DNA of 10,111 bases, from positions 1-10,111 of the forward strand of contig JBPOHE010000120.1 in assembly GCA_052035915.1 (NCBI GenBank), written 5' to 3'. Made by a program: the position numbers and the translations under genes. The notes under the pieces were generated by a model that saw only the letters and a program-made list of their open reading frames with translations, searched no databases and was not told the DNA's origin. Below, piece by piece: positions 1-5,510 of the stretch. Positions within the stretch are counted from its first letter, which is position 1; each line of letters opens with the position of its first letter. The stretch comes from JBPOHE01 sp052035915. GTDB taxonomy: Bacteria; Pseudomonadota; Gammaproteobacteria; Chromatiales; Chromatiaceae.

Positions 1-120
1 AACCTCCAAGAGTTCACAAATATCTTTTGTCTGAAATCCCTGGAGTGCCATCTTCACCGCCACCGCCCGTTTAATTTCTCGCCCGGCTTTGGCATCGATC
101 ATCTCTTCAAGCGTCAACAC
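1..120 (-). CDS. IS630-type transposase, N-terminal part (runs off the left edge)
   Basis: The reverse strand reads 40 uninterrupted codons from a GTG start at 120, with a strong ribosome site (GGAGG) about 7 bases upstream. The protein begins VLTLEEMIDAKAGREIKRAV and continues through a helix-turn-helix-like stretch (ALQGFQTKDICELLEV). I recognise this pattern as the N-terminal DNA-binding domain of IS630-family transposases; this is from memory of the family, not from a search. The catalytic DDE part would lie outside the window, so it cannot be said whether the gene is intact. A TTG at 117 is an alternative start. A TATAAT hexamer lies upstream on the same strand. It could instead be a domesticated HTH regulator, but the composition fits a transposase better. 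Confidence 0.65.
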   Translation of the reverse strand, partial: MLTLEEMIDAKAGREIKRAVAVKMALQGFQTKDICELLEV

Positions 121-158
121 GGAATCACCTCCAAAAAATAATCGCACCAATATCACGC

Positions 159-164
159 ATTATA
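159..164 (-). promoter_or_regulatory. -10 hexamer upstream of the transposase-like gene
   Basis: The minus strand shows a perfect TATAAT about 39 bases upstream of the GTG start at 120. No good -35 hexamer is seen at 16-18 bp spacing, so this is a candidate only. Confidence 0.35.
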
Positions 165-431
165 GCATTCAACAAATGAGGTAGGTTTGCTATATCAGAA
201 TACTTGACGGTTGTTCGCGGGTAGCGGCTTGTGTGCGCAACCGACGACTGGAACTCGATACTATGAATATCTACAAGCTCCGAGTGGAGCCTCTTCGGCA
301 AGAGGATATTCTTCCAGAAGGCAAACTTCCGATAGTCGGGAAAATGATACCGTTCGTCGTTTTGTGACGGCTTCGCTTGAGGCTATTGCCACTAACGTGA
401 TACCATGAAGCCATAGCGTTTATTTTTATTA

Positions 432-437
432 TATGAT
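432..437 (+). promoter_or_regulatory. Candidate -10 box for the GTPase operon
   Basis: TATGAT, one mismatch from TATAAT, sits 24 bases upstream of the ATG at 462 within a T/A-rich segment (420-447). No convincing -35 element is found at 16-18 bp. This is the best candidate promoter for the six-gene cluster. Confidence 0.3.
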
Positions 438-461
438 AGGTTTTTCCTTCCGAGTTTGATA

Positions 462-1706
462 ATGAATCCATTCAGTCAAAATGTCGATCCCGCACTGGCC
501 GCTCTCGAGCCTTTGGGTGTCGCTTTGGTCGCCATGGATCGGCGCATGATCAACTTGCTGGAACTCTTCTTCCAGAATTATTGCATGAAGCGTTATTACG
601 TCGAGGCGGAGGGAAAAGCCGATCTCTGTATTCTCGATCTCGATGGTTATCAGGGACGGGAGCTGTGGAACGAACAGGTAAGGCAGTATCCCAAGCGACC
701 GATCATCCTGTTGGCGTTCAATGACCCGGAGATCAGTAACGTGCTGGTTTTGCGCAAACCAGTGACGATGAAAAAATTGCAGACGACCCTGGCCGAGGCG
801 CGGGAACAATTATCCGCTGTACAAGGAAAAGCACCTGCCATCGAGGCCCCGCGTCCAGCGCTCACGCCATCCTCCCCACCGGAGACCCCCCCGGGCAAGG
901 CGGGCGAACCAGCCTCGGTCGAGCGGCCGTCGGCGGTGGGCGCCACCAGTCAAGCGTCCGAAGCCGAGACTCCCGGCGAGGCCAAGGCCTCTCGTGCGGC
1001 CATGCTTTTGGATGAGATGAAGGATCATCCCGTGATCGGCTCGGCCCCCGATATCGACGGCACGGATCCCAAACAGTTTCCCCGGGTGCAATTCGATCCC
1101 GGCAGTTATCTCCTCGGTCATGTGGTCCAAGCCGTTGAGCTCGCCAAAAAGAAGGATCTGCCGGTACGTTTGGAGCATCCGAGAGGGGGCATCACTTTTT
1201 ATCCGGATGGTAGGGATGTACTGGTCGAGATGTCGGAACGGCAACTCTATATCCTGTCTTCGGTACCGATACAGTCCAGGGATGTGTCCATCAAAACCCT
1301 TAAAGCCCCCCCGGTCAAAGGCCCTGGCGCCGAATCCATGTCGCAAGGCGCCTTGCTCTGGCAACTCACCCTCTGGTCGGCACGCGGTCGGATACCCCAG
1401 ACGATACAGCCCACGGATCTCGTGGTCTTGCGTCATTGGCCGAATATGACCCGACTCCAGGGGTTTCCGCATGCCATAAGGATCGCGGCTCTGCTGATGC
1501 AGGGACCCCGCTCTTTGATCGATACCGCCGGGGTGTTGGGTGTCCCGCAGCGATTCGTCTTTGCCTTTTACAGTGCCGCTTCCATGGTCGGCCTGGCGAT
1601 GCCCTCCCGCCGATCCGCCGACAAATTGTTTCAAGCGGAGCTTCCGCAACAGCACCGTAACCAGGGGCTGTTCAGACGCATATTGAATCGATTGAAGTTT
1701 TCTTGA
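462..1706 (+). CDS. Receiver-like protein with Pro/Ala-rich linker and conserved C-terminal domain (possible polarity regulator)
   Basis: This 414-residue protein has three parts. Residues about 18-118 look like a degenerate receiver domain: the strand ADLCILD ends in Asp59 where the phosphoacceptor would be, and Lys99-Pro100 matches the conserved K-P pair. However, only one acid (Asp26) stands in the N-terminal acidic pocket, and the Ser/Thr position after strand 4 appears to be Ala85. Phosphorylation is therefore doubtful. Residues about 124-180 are a low-complexity Pro/Ala/Glu linker. Residues about 205-275 look beta-rich. Residues 296-380 are helical and possibly winged-helix, with a notable DLVVLRHWPNMTRL stretch. 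The ATG at 462 is preferred over an in-frame TTG at 456; no strong Shine-Dalgarno is seen. The gene lies 25 bp ahead of the MglA-like GTPase. A receiver plus Pro-rich linker plus C-terminal domain recalls RomR, which recruits and activates MglA in Myxococcus; that analogy is inference. Confidence 0.85.
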   Translation: MNPFSQNVDPALAALEPLGVALVAMDRRMINLLELFFQNYCMKRYYVEAEGKADLCILDLDGYQGRELWNEQVRQYPKRPIILLAFNDPEISNVLVLRKPVTMKKLQTTLAEAREQLSAVQGKAPAIEAPRPALTPSSPPETPPGKAGEPASVERPSAVGATSQASEAETPGEAKASRAAMLLDEMKDHPVIGSAPDIDGTDPKQFPRVQFDPGSYLLGHVVQAVELAKKKDLPVRLEHPRGGITFYPDGRDVLVEMSERQLYILSSVPIQSRDVSIKTLKAPPVKGPGAESMSQGALLWQLTLWSARGRIPQTIQPTDLVVLRHWPNMTRLQGFPHAIRIAALLMQGPRSLIDTAGVLGVPQRFVFAFYSAASMVGLAMPSRRSADKLFQAELPQQHRNQGLFRRILNRLKFS

Positions 1707-1731
1707 GCCGAGGCCCGTCAAGGGAAGTCGA

Positions 1732-2268
1732 ATGAATAACCACAAAATCATCTTCACCGGCCCTGTCGGTGCCGGAAAATCTACCGCCATTGCCTCGATC
1801 AGCGATATCCCACCGGTCACGACGGATGAAAAGGCCAGCGATATGACCCAGAACCGCAAACCGGCCACCACGGTGGCCATGGACTACGGCATCATGAAGC
1901 TCGATGGAGGAGAACGCATCCATCTCTATGGAACCCCGGGACAGGAACGTTTCGACTTCATGTGGGATATCCTGACCGAAGGCGGCATCGGGCTCATCCT
2001 GCTGGTTAATAATTCGCGTCCCGATCCCTTCAGGGACATGCATTTCTTTCTGGGCGCCTTCAAACCCTTCATCGATAAGACCACGGTGGCCATCGGGGTG
2101 ACCCAGACGGACATCAGCAAACAGCCAAGCATCGACGACTATCACCGCGAACTGGCGACCATCAACCGGAATCTGCCGGTGTTCGAGGTGGATGCCAGGG
2201 AAAAGCGCGATGTGGCCATGTTGGTCGAGGCGTTGTTGTTTTCCCTGGACCCCGGCATGGTGGCATGA
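1732..2268 (+). CDS. Small MglA-like GTPase
   Basis: This 178-residue single-domain Ras-like GTPase has the expected motifs. The P-loop is GPVGAGKST at residues 10-18 (Lys16). A switch I Thr lies in KPATTVAMDYG (Thr46/47). The G3 region is LYGTPGQERF (residues 65-74), with Gly67 at the place of the usual DxxG aspartate. G4 is TQTD (124-127) instead of N/TKxD. The G5 candidate is EVDAR, near residue 150. Loss of the G3 aspartate is known in bacterial MglA, which has Thr there, and in the related COG2229 GTPases. Such proteins switch between GDP and GTP states and mark a cell pole, controlling motility or type IV pili, with a roadblock protein as GTPase activator. Two roadblock-like proteins are encoded just downstream, which supports this role. 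A ribosome site (AGGGAAG) lies just upstream of the ATG. The stop codon is one base from the next start, so translation is probably coupled. Confidence 0.93.
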   Translation: MNNHKIIFTGPVGAGKSTAIASISDIPPVTTDEKASDMTQNRKPATTVAMDYGIMKLDGGERIHLYGTPGQERFDFMWDILTEGGIGLILLVNNSRPDPFRDMHFFLGAFKPFIDKTTVAIGVTQTDISKQPSIDDYHRELATINRNLPVFEVDAREKRDVAMLVEALLFSLDPGMVA

Positions 2269-2269
2269 G

Positions 2270-2905
2270 ATGGCGCAGTATCGGCTCGCCGAAGGGCTCT
2301 ATATTCTCCCTACCCCAGCTGGCGCTTATTACTCTGTCTCGGGACCCGAGTTGGAGCCCTCGCGGAGGTTGTTACGGGCCCTGATCCGGCAGCCCAAAAG
2401 CCACCTGTTGACATCGACCAACCTGCGGACCTGGACCGGTGACAGCGTTGGCGACGCCGGGCTTGAATTGCTCTATCACGCCCAATCCCTGGGTTGGGTG
2501 GAAGGCCACCCCGAACAGCAAATCGCCCCCACCGGTGCCCTGGAGGATGTGCTTCCCAGACTCTTGCCGAGCTTATCGAGCAGCGGGAAGGCCCTGCTCG
2601 CCGACAGTCAGGGTTTCTATGTCGATTCCCAGGGCTTCCCCCACGAAACCGCGGAGGAGCTCTCGGCGGCCAGCGCCGATCTGGCCTCCCTGCACGAGCG
2701 CCATCACAAGCTTCTGCGCAACAACCTCGGGCTCTGGACCAGCGCCTGGGCCCTGGTGGACGCCGCTGGCAACAGTCAGATCGGTTTCTGGCCGCTCTAT
2801 ATCGGCACACAACGTTTCGTATTGATCATCGGTGGTGTTCCCCGACTCAATAACCCGGCGCTGACGCATCTGATATGGAGCCTGAACATGCGCTACGACG
2901 AATAA
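2270..2905 (+). CDS. Divergent roadblock/LC7-like protein
   Basis: This 211-residue protein starts at the ATG one base after the GTPase stop. It lacks its own clear ribosome site, so translational coupling is likely. Residues about 30-90 look like a small helical or winged-helix unit. Residues about 98-211 resemble a roadblock/LC7 fold: a short strand with a turn (LLADSQGFYVDSQGFP), a long helix (TAEELSAASADLASLHERHH), then two or three strands (WALVDAAGNSQIGFWPLYI, RFVLIIGG) and a final helix. The domain call rests on this secondary-structure pattern and the location, not on strong sequence identity, so it is less certain than for the roadblock gene at 3596. Roadblock proteins dimerise and bind small GTPases of the MglA type, so this is a plausible direct partner of the GTPase. 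An earlier in-frame GTG at 2192 would overlap the GTPase gene by 77 bp and is unlikely. Confidence 0.82.
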   Translation: MAQYRLAEGLYILPTPAGAYYSVSGPELEPSRRLLRALIRQPKSHLLTSTNLRTWTGDSVGDAGLELLYHAQSLGWVEGHPEQQIAPTGALEDVLPRLLPSLSSSGKALLADSQGFYVDSQGFPHETAEELSAASADLASLHERHHKLLRNNLGLWTSAWALVDAAGNSQIGFWPLYIGTQRFVLIIGGVPRLNNPALTHLIWSLNMRYDE

Positions 2906-2979
2906 AGGTCATCGATTCAGGATGCGATTATCCAATTCATGAACGAACCCGATACCCACCCCATCATCCGGAGAATCCA

Positions 2980-3540
2980 ATGCCAGATGTCGATTTTGTT
3001 TCCTTGACCGCCTATGCCAAACAGTTCTCCGGCCTGACGCCCGAATACGAAGGCTTGTTGCAGGAGATCGGCCCCCAGGTAAAACCCCTGCTCATGGAGG
3101 TCACGGAAAGTTTCTACGGCGTCCTGCAGAGTATCGACAAAACCAAACCTTTCATCGACGGCAAGGTGGAGAGCCTCAAAAAGACCCATCTCCATTGGAT
3201 GGAGACCATGTTCACCGGACCCTACGACGAGAACTACACCGCCTGGATGTACAAAGTTGGCGATGTGCACGTCAAGGTCAAGTTGCCGGTGGAATTCATG
3301 GCCGGCGGCATAACCATCATCGGTAACACCCTGCATCCCATTATCGCCGGGCTCTGCGGTACCGATCATGGACGTTGCGTCAAGCTGGCTTCGGCGATCA
3401 ATGCCATGTTGGGATTCAGCCTGATGGTCATGCAAGAATCCTATCAGGCCTCCAGCCTGGCCGCCGAATTGGAAAAGTTCCTCGCCATTACCGGCATGAG
3501 CCGGACGCTCTTCGATAATCTGGCCCGCGCCTACAAATAG
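2980..3540 (+). CDS. Single-domain protoglobin (globin-sensor-type heme protein)
   Basis: This 186-residue protein matches the globin-coupled-sensor/protoglobin family over nearly its whole length. The key sign is VGDVHVKVKLPVEFMAGG (residues 93-110): in this family the His of the VGxVHxxxxLP motif, here His97, is the proximal heme ligand. The helix containing ESFYGVL (43-49) matches the conserved Phe-Tyr region that lines the distal pocket. There is no output domain such as a methyl-accepting, GGDEF or kinase module, only a short C-terminal helix (MSRTLFDNLARAYK). It must therefore act alone or by binding a partner. Family members bind O2, CO or NO. The ATG at 2980 is chosen because GGAG lies 6 bases upstream; the open frame extends further up but overlaps the previous gene. 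It sits between the two roadblock genes on the same strand, which suggests a link to the GTPase switch. That link is inference. Confidence 0.9.
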   Translation: MPDVDFVSLTAYAKQFSGLTPEYEGLLQEIGPQVKPLLMEVTESFYGVLQSIDKTKPFIDGKVESLKKTHLHWMETMFTGPYDENYTAWMYKVGDVHVKVKLPVEFMAGGITIIGNTLHPIIAGLCGTDHGRCVKLASAINAMLGFSLMVMQESYQASSLAAELEKFLAITGMSRTLFDNLARAYK

Positions 3541-3595
3541 CCCTCTCCATCCCTGGCGAATCCTGGCCTTTCATCTATTTAAAGGAGAACCAATC

Positions 3596-3958
3596 ATGCG
3601 TGCTGACTTGCTGAACTCGATCCTGAACGAGTTGAATGGGACCTCGGCGGACATCGAGGCCTCGGGCGTTATTTCCACCGATGGTCTGATGATGGCCTCG
3701 CAACTGCCGGCGGGGATGGACGAAGACCGGGTCGGCGCCATGAGCGCCGCCATGCTCTCCCTCGGCGATCGCACCGCCCAGGAGTTGGCCCGGGGACACC
3801 TGGAGCAGGTGCTGGTAAAGGGCAACAAAGGCTATGTACTCATGACCCATGCCGGTTCCGAGGCCGTGGTCACCGTTCTGGCCAAACCCAATGCCAAACT
3901 GGGCCTGATCTTTCTCGATGTCAAACGGGCCGCCGAGCAGATCTCGAAGTTGGTGTGA
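3596..3958 (+). CDS. MglB-type roadblock/LC7 protein
   Basis: This 120-residue protein is a canonical stand-alone roadblock/LC7 domain. An N-terminal helix (MRADLLNSILNELNG) is followed by a strand and turn (IEASGVISTDGLMMASQLP), a long central helix (EDRVGAMSAAMLSLGDRTAQ), then antiparallel strands (LEQVLVKGNKGYVLMTHAG, AVVTVLAKP) and a C-terminal helix. In bacteria such dimeric proteins act as GTPase-activating partners of MglA-type GTPases; MglB of Myxococcus and Thermus is the reference case. The ATG at 3596 has a strong ribosome site (AAAGGAG) about 8 bases upstream, stronger than those of the neighbours, so this protein may be made in larger amounts. The gene lies 55 bp after the protoglobin and is followed by a perfect stem-loop at 3969-3995. 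Confidence 0.94.
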   Translation: MRADLLNSILNELNGTSADIEASGVISTDGLMMASQLPAGMDEDRVGAMSAAMLSLGDRTAQELARGHLEQVLVKGNKGYVLMTHAGSEAVVTVLAKPNAKLGLIFLDVKRAAEQISKLV

Positions 3959-3968
3959 CCCCAGATAA

Positions 3969-3995
3969 GGAGAGGGAGTCTCTTTCTCCCTCTCC
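3969..3995 (+). terminator. Perfect 10-bp stem-loop between the roadblock gene and the next gene
   Basis: GGAGAGGGAG pairs perfectly with CTCCCTCTCC across a 7-base loop, starting 10 bases after the stop codon of the roadblock gene. No U-tract follows (CGGTG...), so it is not a textbook intrinsic terminator. It could instead stabilise the upstream mRNA 3' end or attenuate transcription into the gene at 4096. Confidence 0.5.
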
Positions 3996-4095
3996 CGGTG
4001 TCCCGCCGTCAGCCATCAAGGGACTGGATTCATCCTTTCCCCTGTGACCCGGGCCCCTCATCCGCGCCAGATCCCTCATCCTAGAGGTCATCCGA

Positions 4096-4818
4096 GTGAC
4101 AAAACTCCTGATACAGACTGACCCAGCCGACCGGCCCACTTCGCCGGACGGCTCCGCCATGAAAGGCGATCCGGTCTTCCTCGTCCCGAGCCAAACCGGC
4201 CTGCAGCTTGAGCTATCCGGTTTGGACGAAGAGATTGCCGAGTACCTCGCCCACCACGTCGTCCGACAACCTGGGGACCTCCGGGCGCACCTCCAGCGCA
4301 TTCATTTTCATCTGGGACGGGGCGAGGTGGAGAACAGCTGCGGGGCCTTGCTGGATCTGTTCATCGTTCTCGGCGACAAGGGCCGCTCCTTGCGTGAACT
4401 CATGCTGCGCAAGGCGGAACAACAAATGGATCGGCCACTCCTCAAGGAATTGCGGAAAACCCTGGATCAAGGTCTGCGGGCCGCCGATCCCATCCCTGTG
4501 ACCGGCGCCTCTATGCTGAGCAAAGGGCTCAGCGGGATTCGCCAACTGGTCATGCCGGAAGGGAGCGGATCTGGGGGGGCACGTGACCCCCTCCTCGACG
4601 CCCGGGAATACCTTGAATACGGGCAGGTCGACCAGGCCAGAACCACCTTGGAGGAGGCCATTCTGATGGAACCCTGGCGGAGCGAACTGCACGACGACCT
4701 CTTGGAGATCTACCGCTATACCAGGGACCGGGATGGGTTTCTCGCCATGTGGGAAAGGCTCGAGGCGCTGAACGGGATCACGGCGGCCTGGATCGACCTG
4801 AAACAGACCTTGGGTTAG
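4096..4818 (+). CDS. Helical TPR/FimV-like protein, last gene of the cluster
   Basis: This 240-residue protein is predicted to be nearly all helical, with no signal peptide or membrane segment. Residues about 42-110 form helix pairs (SGLDEEIAEYLAHHVVRQPG, then a run ending in VLGDKGRSLREL). Residues 166-230 look like one or two TPR-type hairpins: DAREYLEYGQVDQARTTLEE is close to the TPR-like repeats at the C-terminus of FimV, the polar hub that works with type IV pili. A flexible Gly/Ser-rich piece at about 154-162 separates the two halves. The GTG at 4096 has AGAGG 8 bases upstream; an in-frame ATG at 4159 is the alternative. The 137-bp gap and stem-loop before it make cotranscription with the first five genes likely but not certain. 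A scaffold role for the GTPase module is inference. It could also be an unrelated TPR adaptor. Confidence 0.82.
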   Translation: MTKLLIQTDPADRPTSPDGSAMKGDPVFLVPSQTGLQLELSGLDEEIAEYLAHHVVRQPGDLRAHLQRIHFHLGRGEVENSCGALLDLFIVLGDKGRSLRELMLRKAEQQMDRPLLKELRKTLDQGLRAADPIPVTGASMLSKGLSGIRQLVMPEGSGSGGARDPLLDAREYLEYGQVDQARTTLEEAILMEPWRSELHDDLLEIYRYTRDRDGFLAMWERLEALNGITAAWIDLKQTLG

Positions 4819-5056
4819 CCGGCTTCATACCCGGTCGGGGACATGAGGGCCTATCGCCAGGGAAATGAGCGGCTGTTCAATCAGATAAACAACATCGATG
4901 AGACTCGGAGGGGAGATATCGCCCCGTCCGGAAGTCGTTGTGCCTGGGGTGCTGACCCGGCTTCCTCCGCCGCAGCGAGGATTGCTCCGTATCTTGTGGC
5001 TTGAGGTCTTGAAGGCTGTTTGGAAACCCTCGGCTCAACAGCTCCTTAGCCGAGAA

Positions 5057-5091
5057 GCTGGGTTTCGGCTGACGCCTCAACGCCAGCCTAC
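5057..5091 (-). repeat. REP-like repeat, copy 1 (minus orientation)
   Basis: Read on the minus strand this begins GTAGGCTGGCGTTGAGGCG and ends CGAAACCCAGC. The ends GGCTGG and CCAGC can pair. It matches the copy at 5239-5270 at about 25 positions when a 3-base insertion is allowed. Repeats of the general form GTAGG-TGG...AGCGAA-CCCA are scattered in many proteobacterial genomes between genes; that comparison is from memory. Confidence 0.65.
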
Positions 5092-5133
5092 CTGACCAAG
5101 CCCCCCCCAGCGGACCCGGGCAGAAGCTATTTG

Positions 5134-5208
5134 GCCGGATTTTCGTTCTCTAAAAGAGAACAATAACCGCTATAAATCCAGGTATTGTTCTCTGTAATAG
5201 AACGAAAG
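5134..5208 (+). repeat. Dyad element, copy A (25-bp arms, imperfect inverted repeat)
   Basis: Two 25-bp arms (5141-5165 and 5183-5207) are inverted copies of each other with 22 of 25 matches, separated by 17 bp. Each arm is itself a dyad: the left core GTTCTCTAAAAGAGAAC is a perfect 7-bp inverted repeat around AAA, and the right core GTTCTCTGTAATAGAAC is close. The left outer edge GCCGGATTTTCGTTCT recurs exactly, inverted, in copy A' at 9653-9717, and the loop also shares AATCC. It could be a small non-autonomous mobile element, a double operator for a dimeric regulator, or an RNA hairpin. Confidence 0.75.
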
Positions 5209-5238
5209 CAAGCGTTTTTCGCCTTGGCCCGGAAGCTT

Positions 5239-5270
5239 GTAGGCTGGCGATGAGCGTAGCGAATCCCAGC
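5239..5270 (+). repeat. REP-like repeat, copy 2 (plus orientation)
   Basis: This begins GTAGGCTGGCGATGAGCG and ends GCGAATCCCAGC, with GCTGG at one end and CCAGC at the other. It is inverted relative to the copy at 5057-5091 and about 150 bp from it, an arrangement like paired REP units (BIME). Confidence 0.65.
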
Positions 5271-5346
5271 TCTTGGAAGCGGTTTGGAACCCTTGTGGCC
5301 AAGCCTCATCTGGCGTGGCTTCCCTAGGGATAGAGGAATTCTTCTC

Positions 5347-5387
5347 CTGATCTCACGCAAGCCTTGAGTTCCTTGGCTTGCGATCAG
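5347..5387. other. Stem-loop in the intergenic region
   Basis: CGCAAGCC (5356-5363) pairs perfectly with GGCTTGCG (5375-5382) over an 11-base loop. CTGAT and ATCAG extend the stem outside a bulge. There is no T-tract on either side, so a terminator is unlikely. It may be part of a repeat or an unannotated RNA. Confidence 0.4.
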
Positions 5388-5468
5388 AATTTCCAAACAG
5401 CTTCTTAGGCGATTGCCGGAAAAAGAGAGACCTGAATGCGCCGGCTGGCGTAACGCCGAAGGCGGAGG

Positions 5469-5496
5469 AACAGACCAGCAAGCTGGTCTGTTTTTT
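5469..5496 (+). terminator. Strong intrinsic terminator on the plus strand, facing the purL 3' end
   Basis: AACAGACCAGC pairs perfectly with GCTGGTCTGTT across two bases, or as a 10-bp stem with a CAAG tetraloop, and is followed directly by a T-run on the plus strand. It lies 13 bp downstream of the purL stop codon. Read in the purL direction the same stem is followed by TCCTCC, with its U-run replaced by an A-run in front, so termination of purL transcripts here would be weaker. The clear orientation stops plus-strand transcription before it enters purL antisense. Confidence 0.75.
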
Positions 5497-5510
5497 GACA
5501 GAAATCGCCT
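5493..5510 (-). repeat. 18-bp repeat B, copy at the purL stop codon
   Basis: AGGCGATTTCTGTCAAAA on the minus strand, overlapping the first base read of the complemented stop codon and running into the terminator. The same 18 bp occur exactly on the plus strand at 9857-9874, on the other side of purL. Confidence 0.6.

Larger units (their letters stand above)
121..461. other. Intergenic region between the transposase-like gene and the GTPase operon
   Basis: This divergent intergenic stretch of about 340 bp is AT-richer than the genes around it. It contains the ribosome site and -10 candidate of the minus-strand transposase-like gene, and a T/A-rich segment just before the plus-strand operon. 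Short open frames exist, for example 34 codons from an ATG at 263 to a TGA at 367, but they lack a ribosome site and resemble nothing I know. The end of the IS element probably lies here, but I cannot identify its terminal repeat because the other end is outside the window. Confidence 0.5.
4819..5509. other. Repeat-rich intergenic region between the GTPase cluster and purL
   Basis: About 690 bp with no credible gene. Open frames on both strands lack ribosome sites and run through repeats. The stretch holds two inverted copies of a REP-like repeat (5057-5091 and 5239-5270), a dyad element (5134-5208), a stem-loop (5347-5387) and a terminator next to purL (5469-5496). The motif TTTCCAAACAGC also appears on both strands, near 5023-5035 (minus) and 5391-5403 (plus). 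The segment 4819-5050 shows nothing I can interpret. Confidence 0.6.

Noticed and set aside
211..408. 65-codon frame from a TTG in the left intergenic region
   Set aside because: No ribosome site, a rare start codon, Ser/Arg-rich low-information sequence and no similarity I recognise.
810..1880. 356-codon open frame on the minus strand
   Set aside because: It is antisense to the receiver-like gene and the start of the GTPase gene, with Arg/Gly/His-rich composition, no ribosome site noted and no recognisable domain.
4877..5095. Short opposed frames in the gap after the TPR/FimV-like gene
   Set aside because: Both strands are open over the same bases, there is no ribosome site and a repeat is included. 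They look like chance frames.
5134..5208. LexA or other known operator assignment for the GTTCT...AGAAC dyads
   Set aside because: The spacing does not match the proteobacterial CTGT-N8-ACAG box or the GAAC-N4-GTTC box, and no gene starts nearby in the right direction, so no known regulator is named.
4819..5509. CRISPR array or tRNA in the repeat-rich gap
   Set aside because: The repeats are few, inverted and unevenly spaced, unlike a CRISPR array. No cloverleaf or tRNA-like TPsiC arm was seen.
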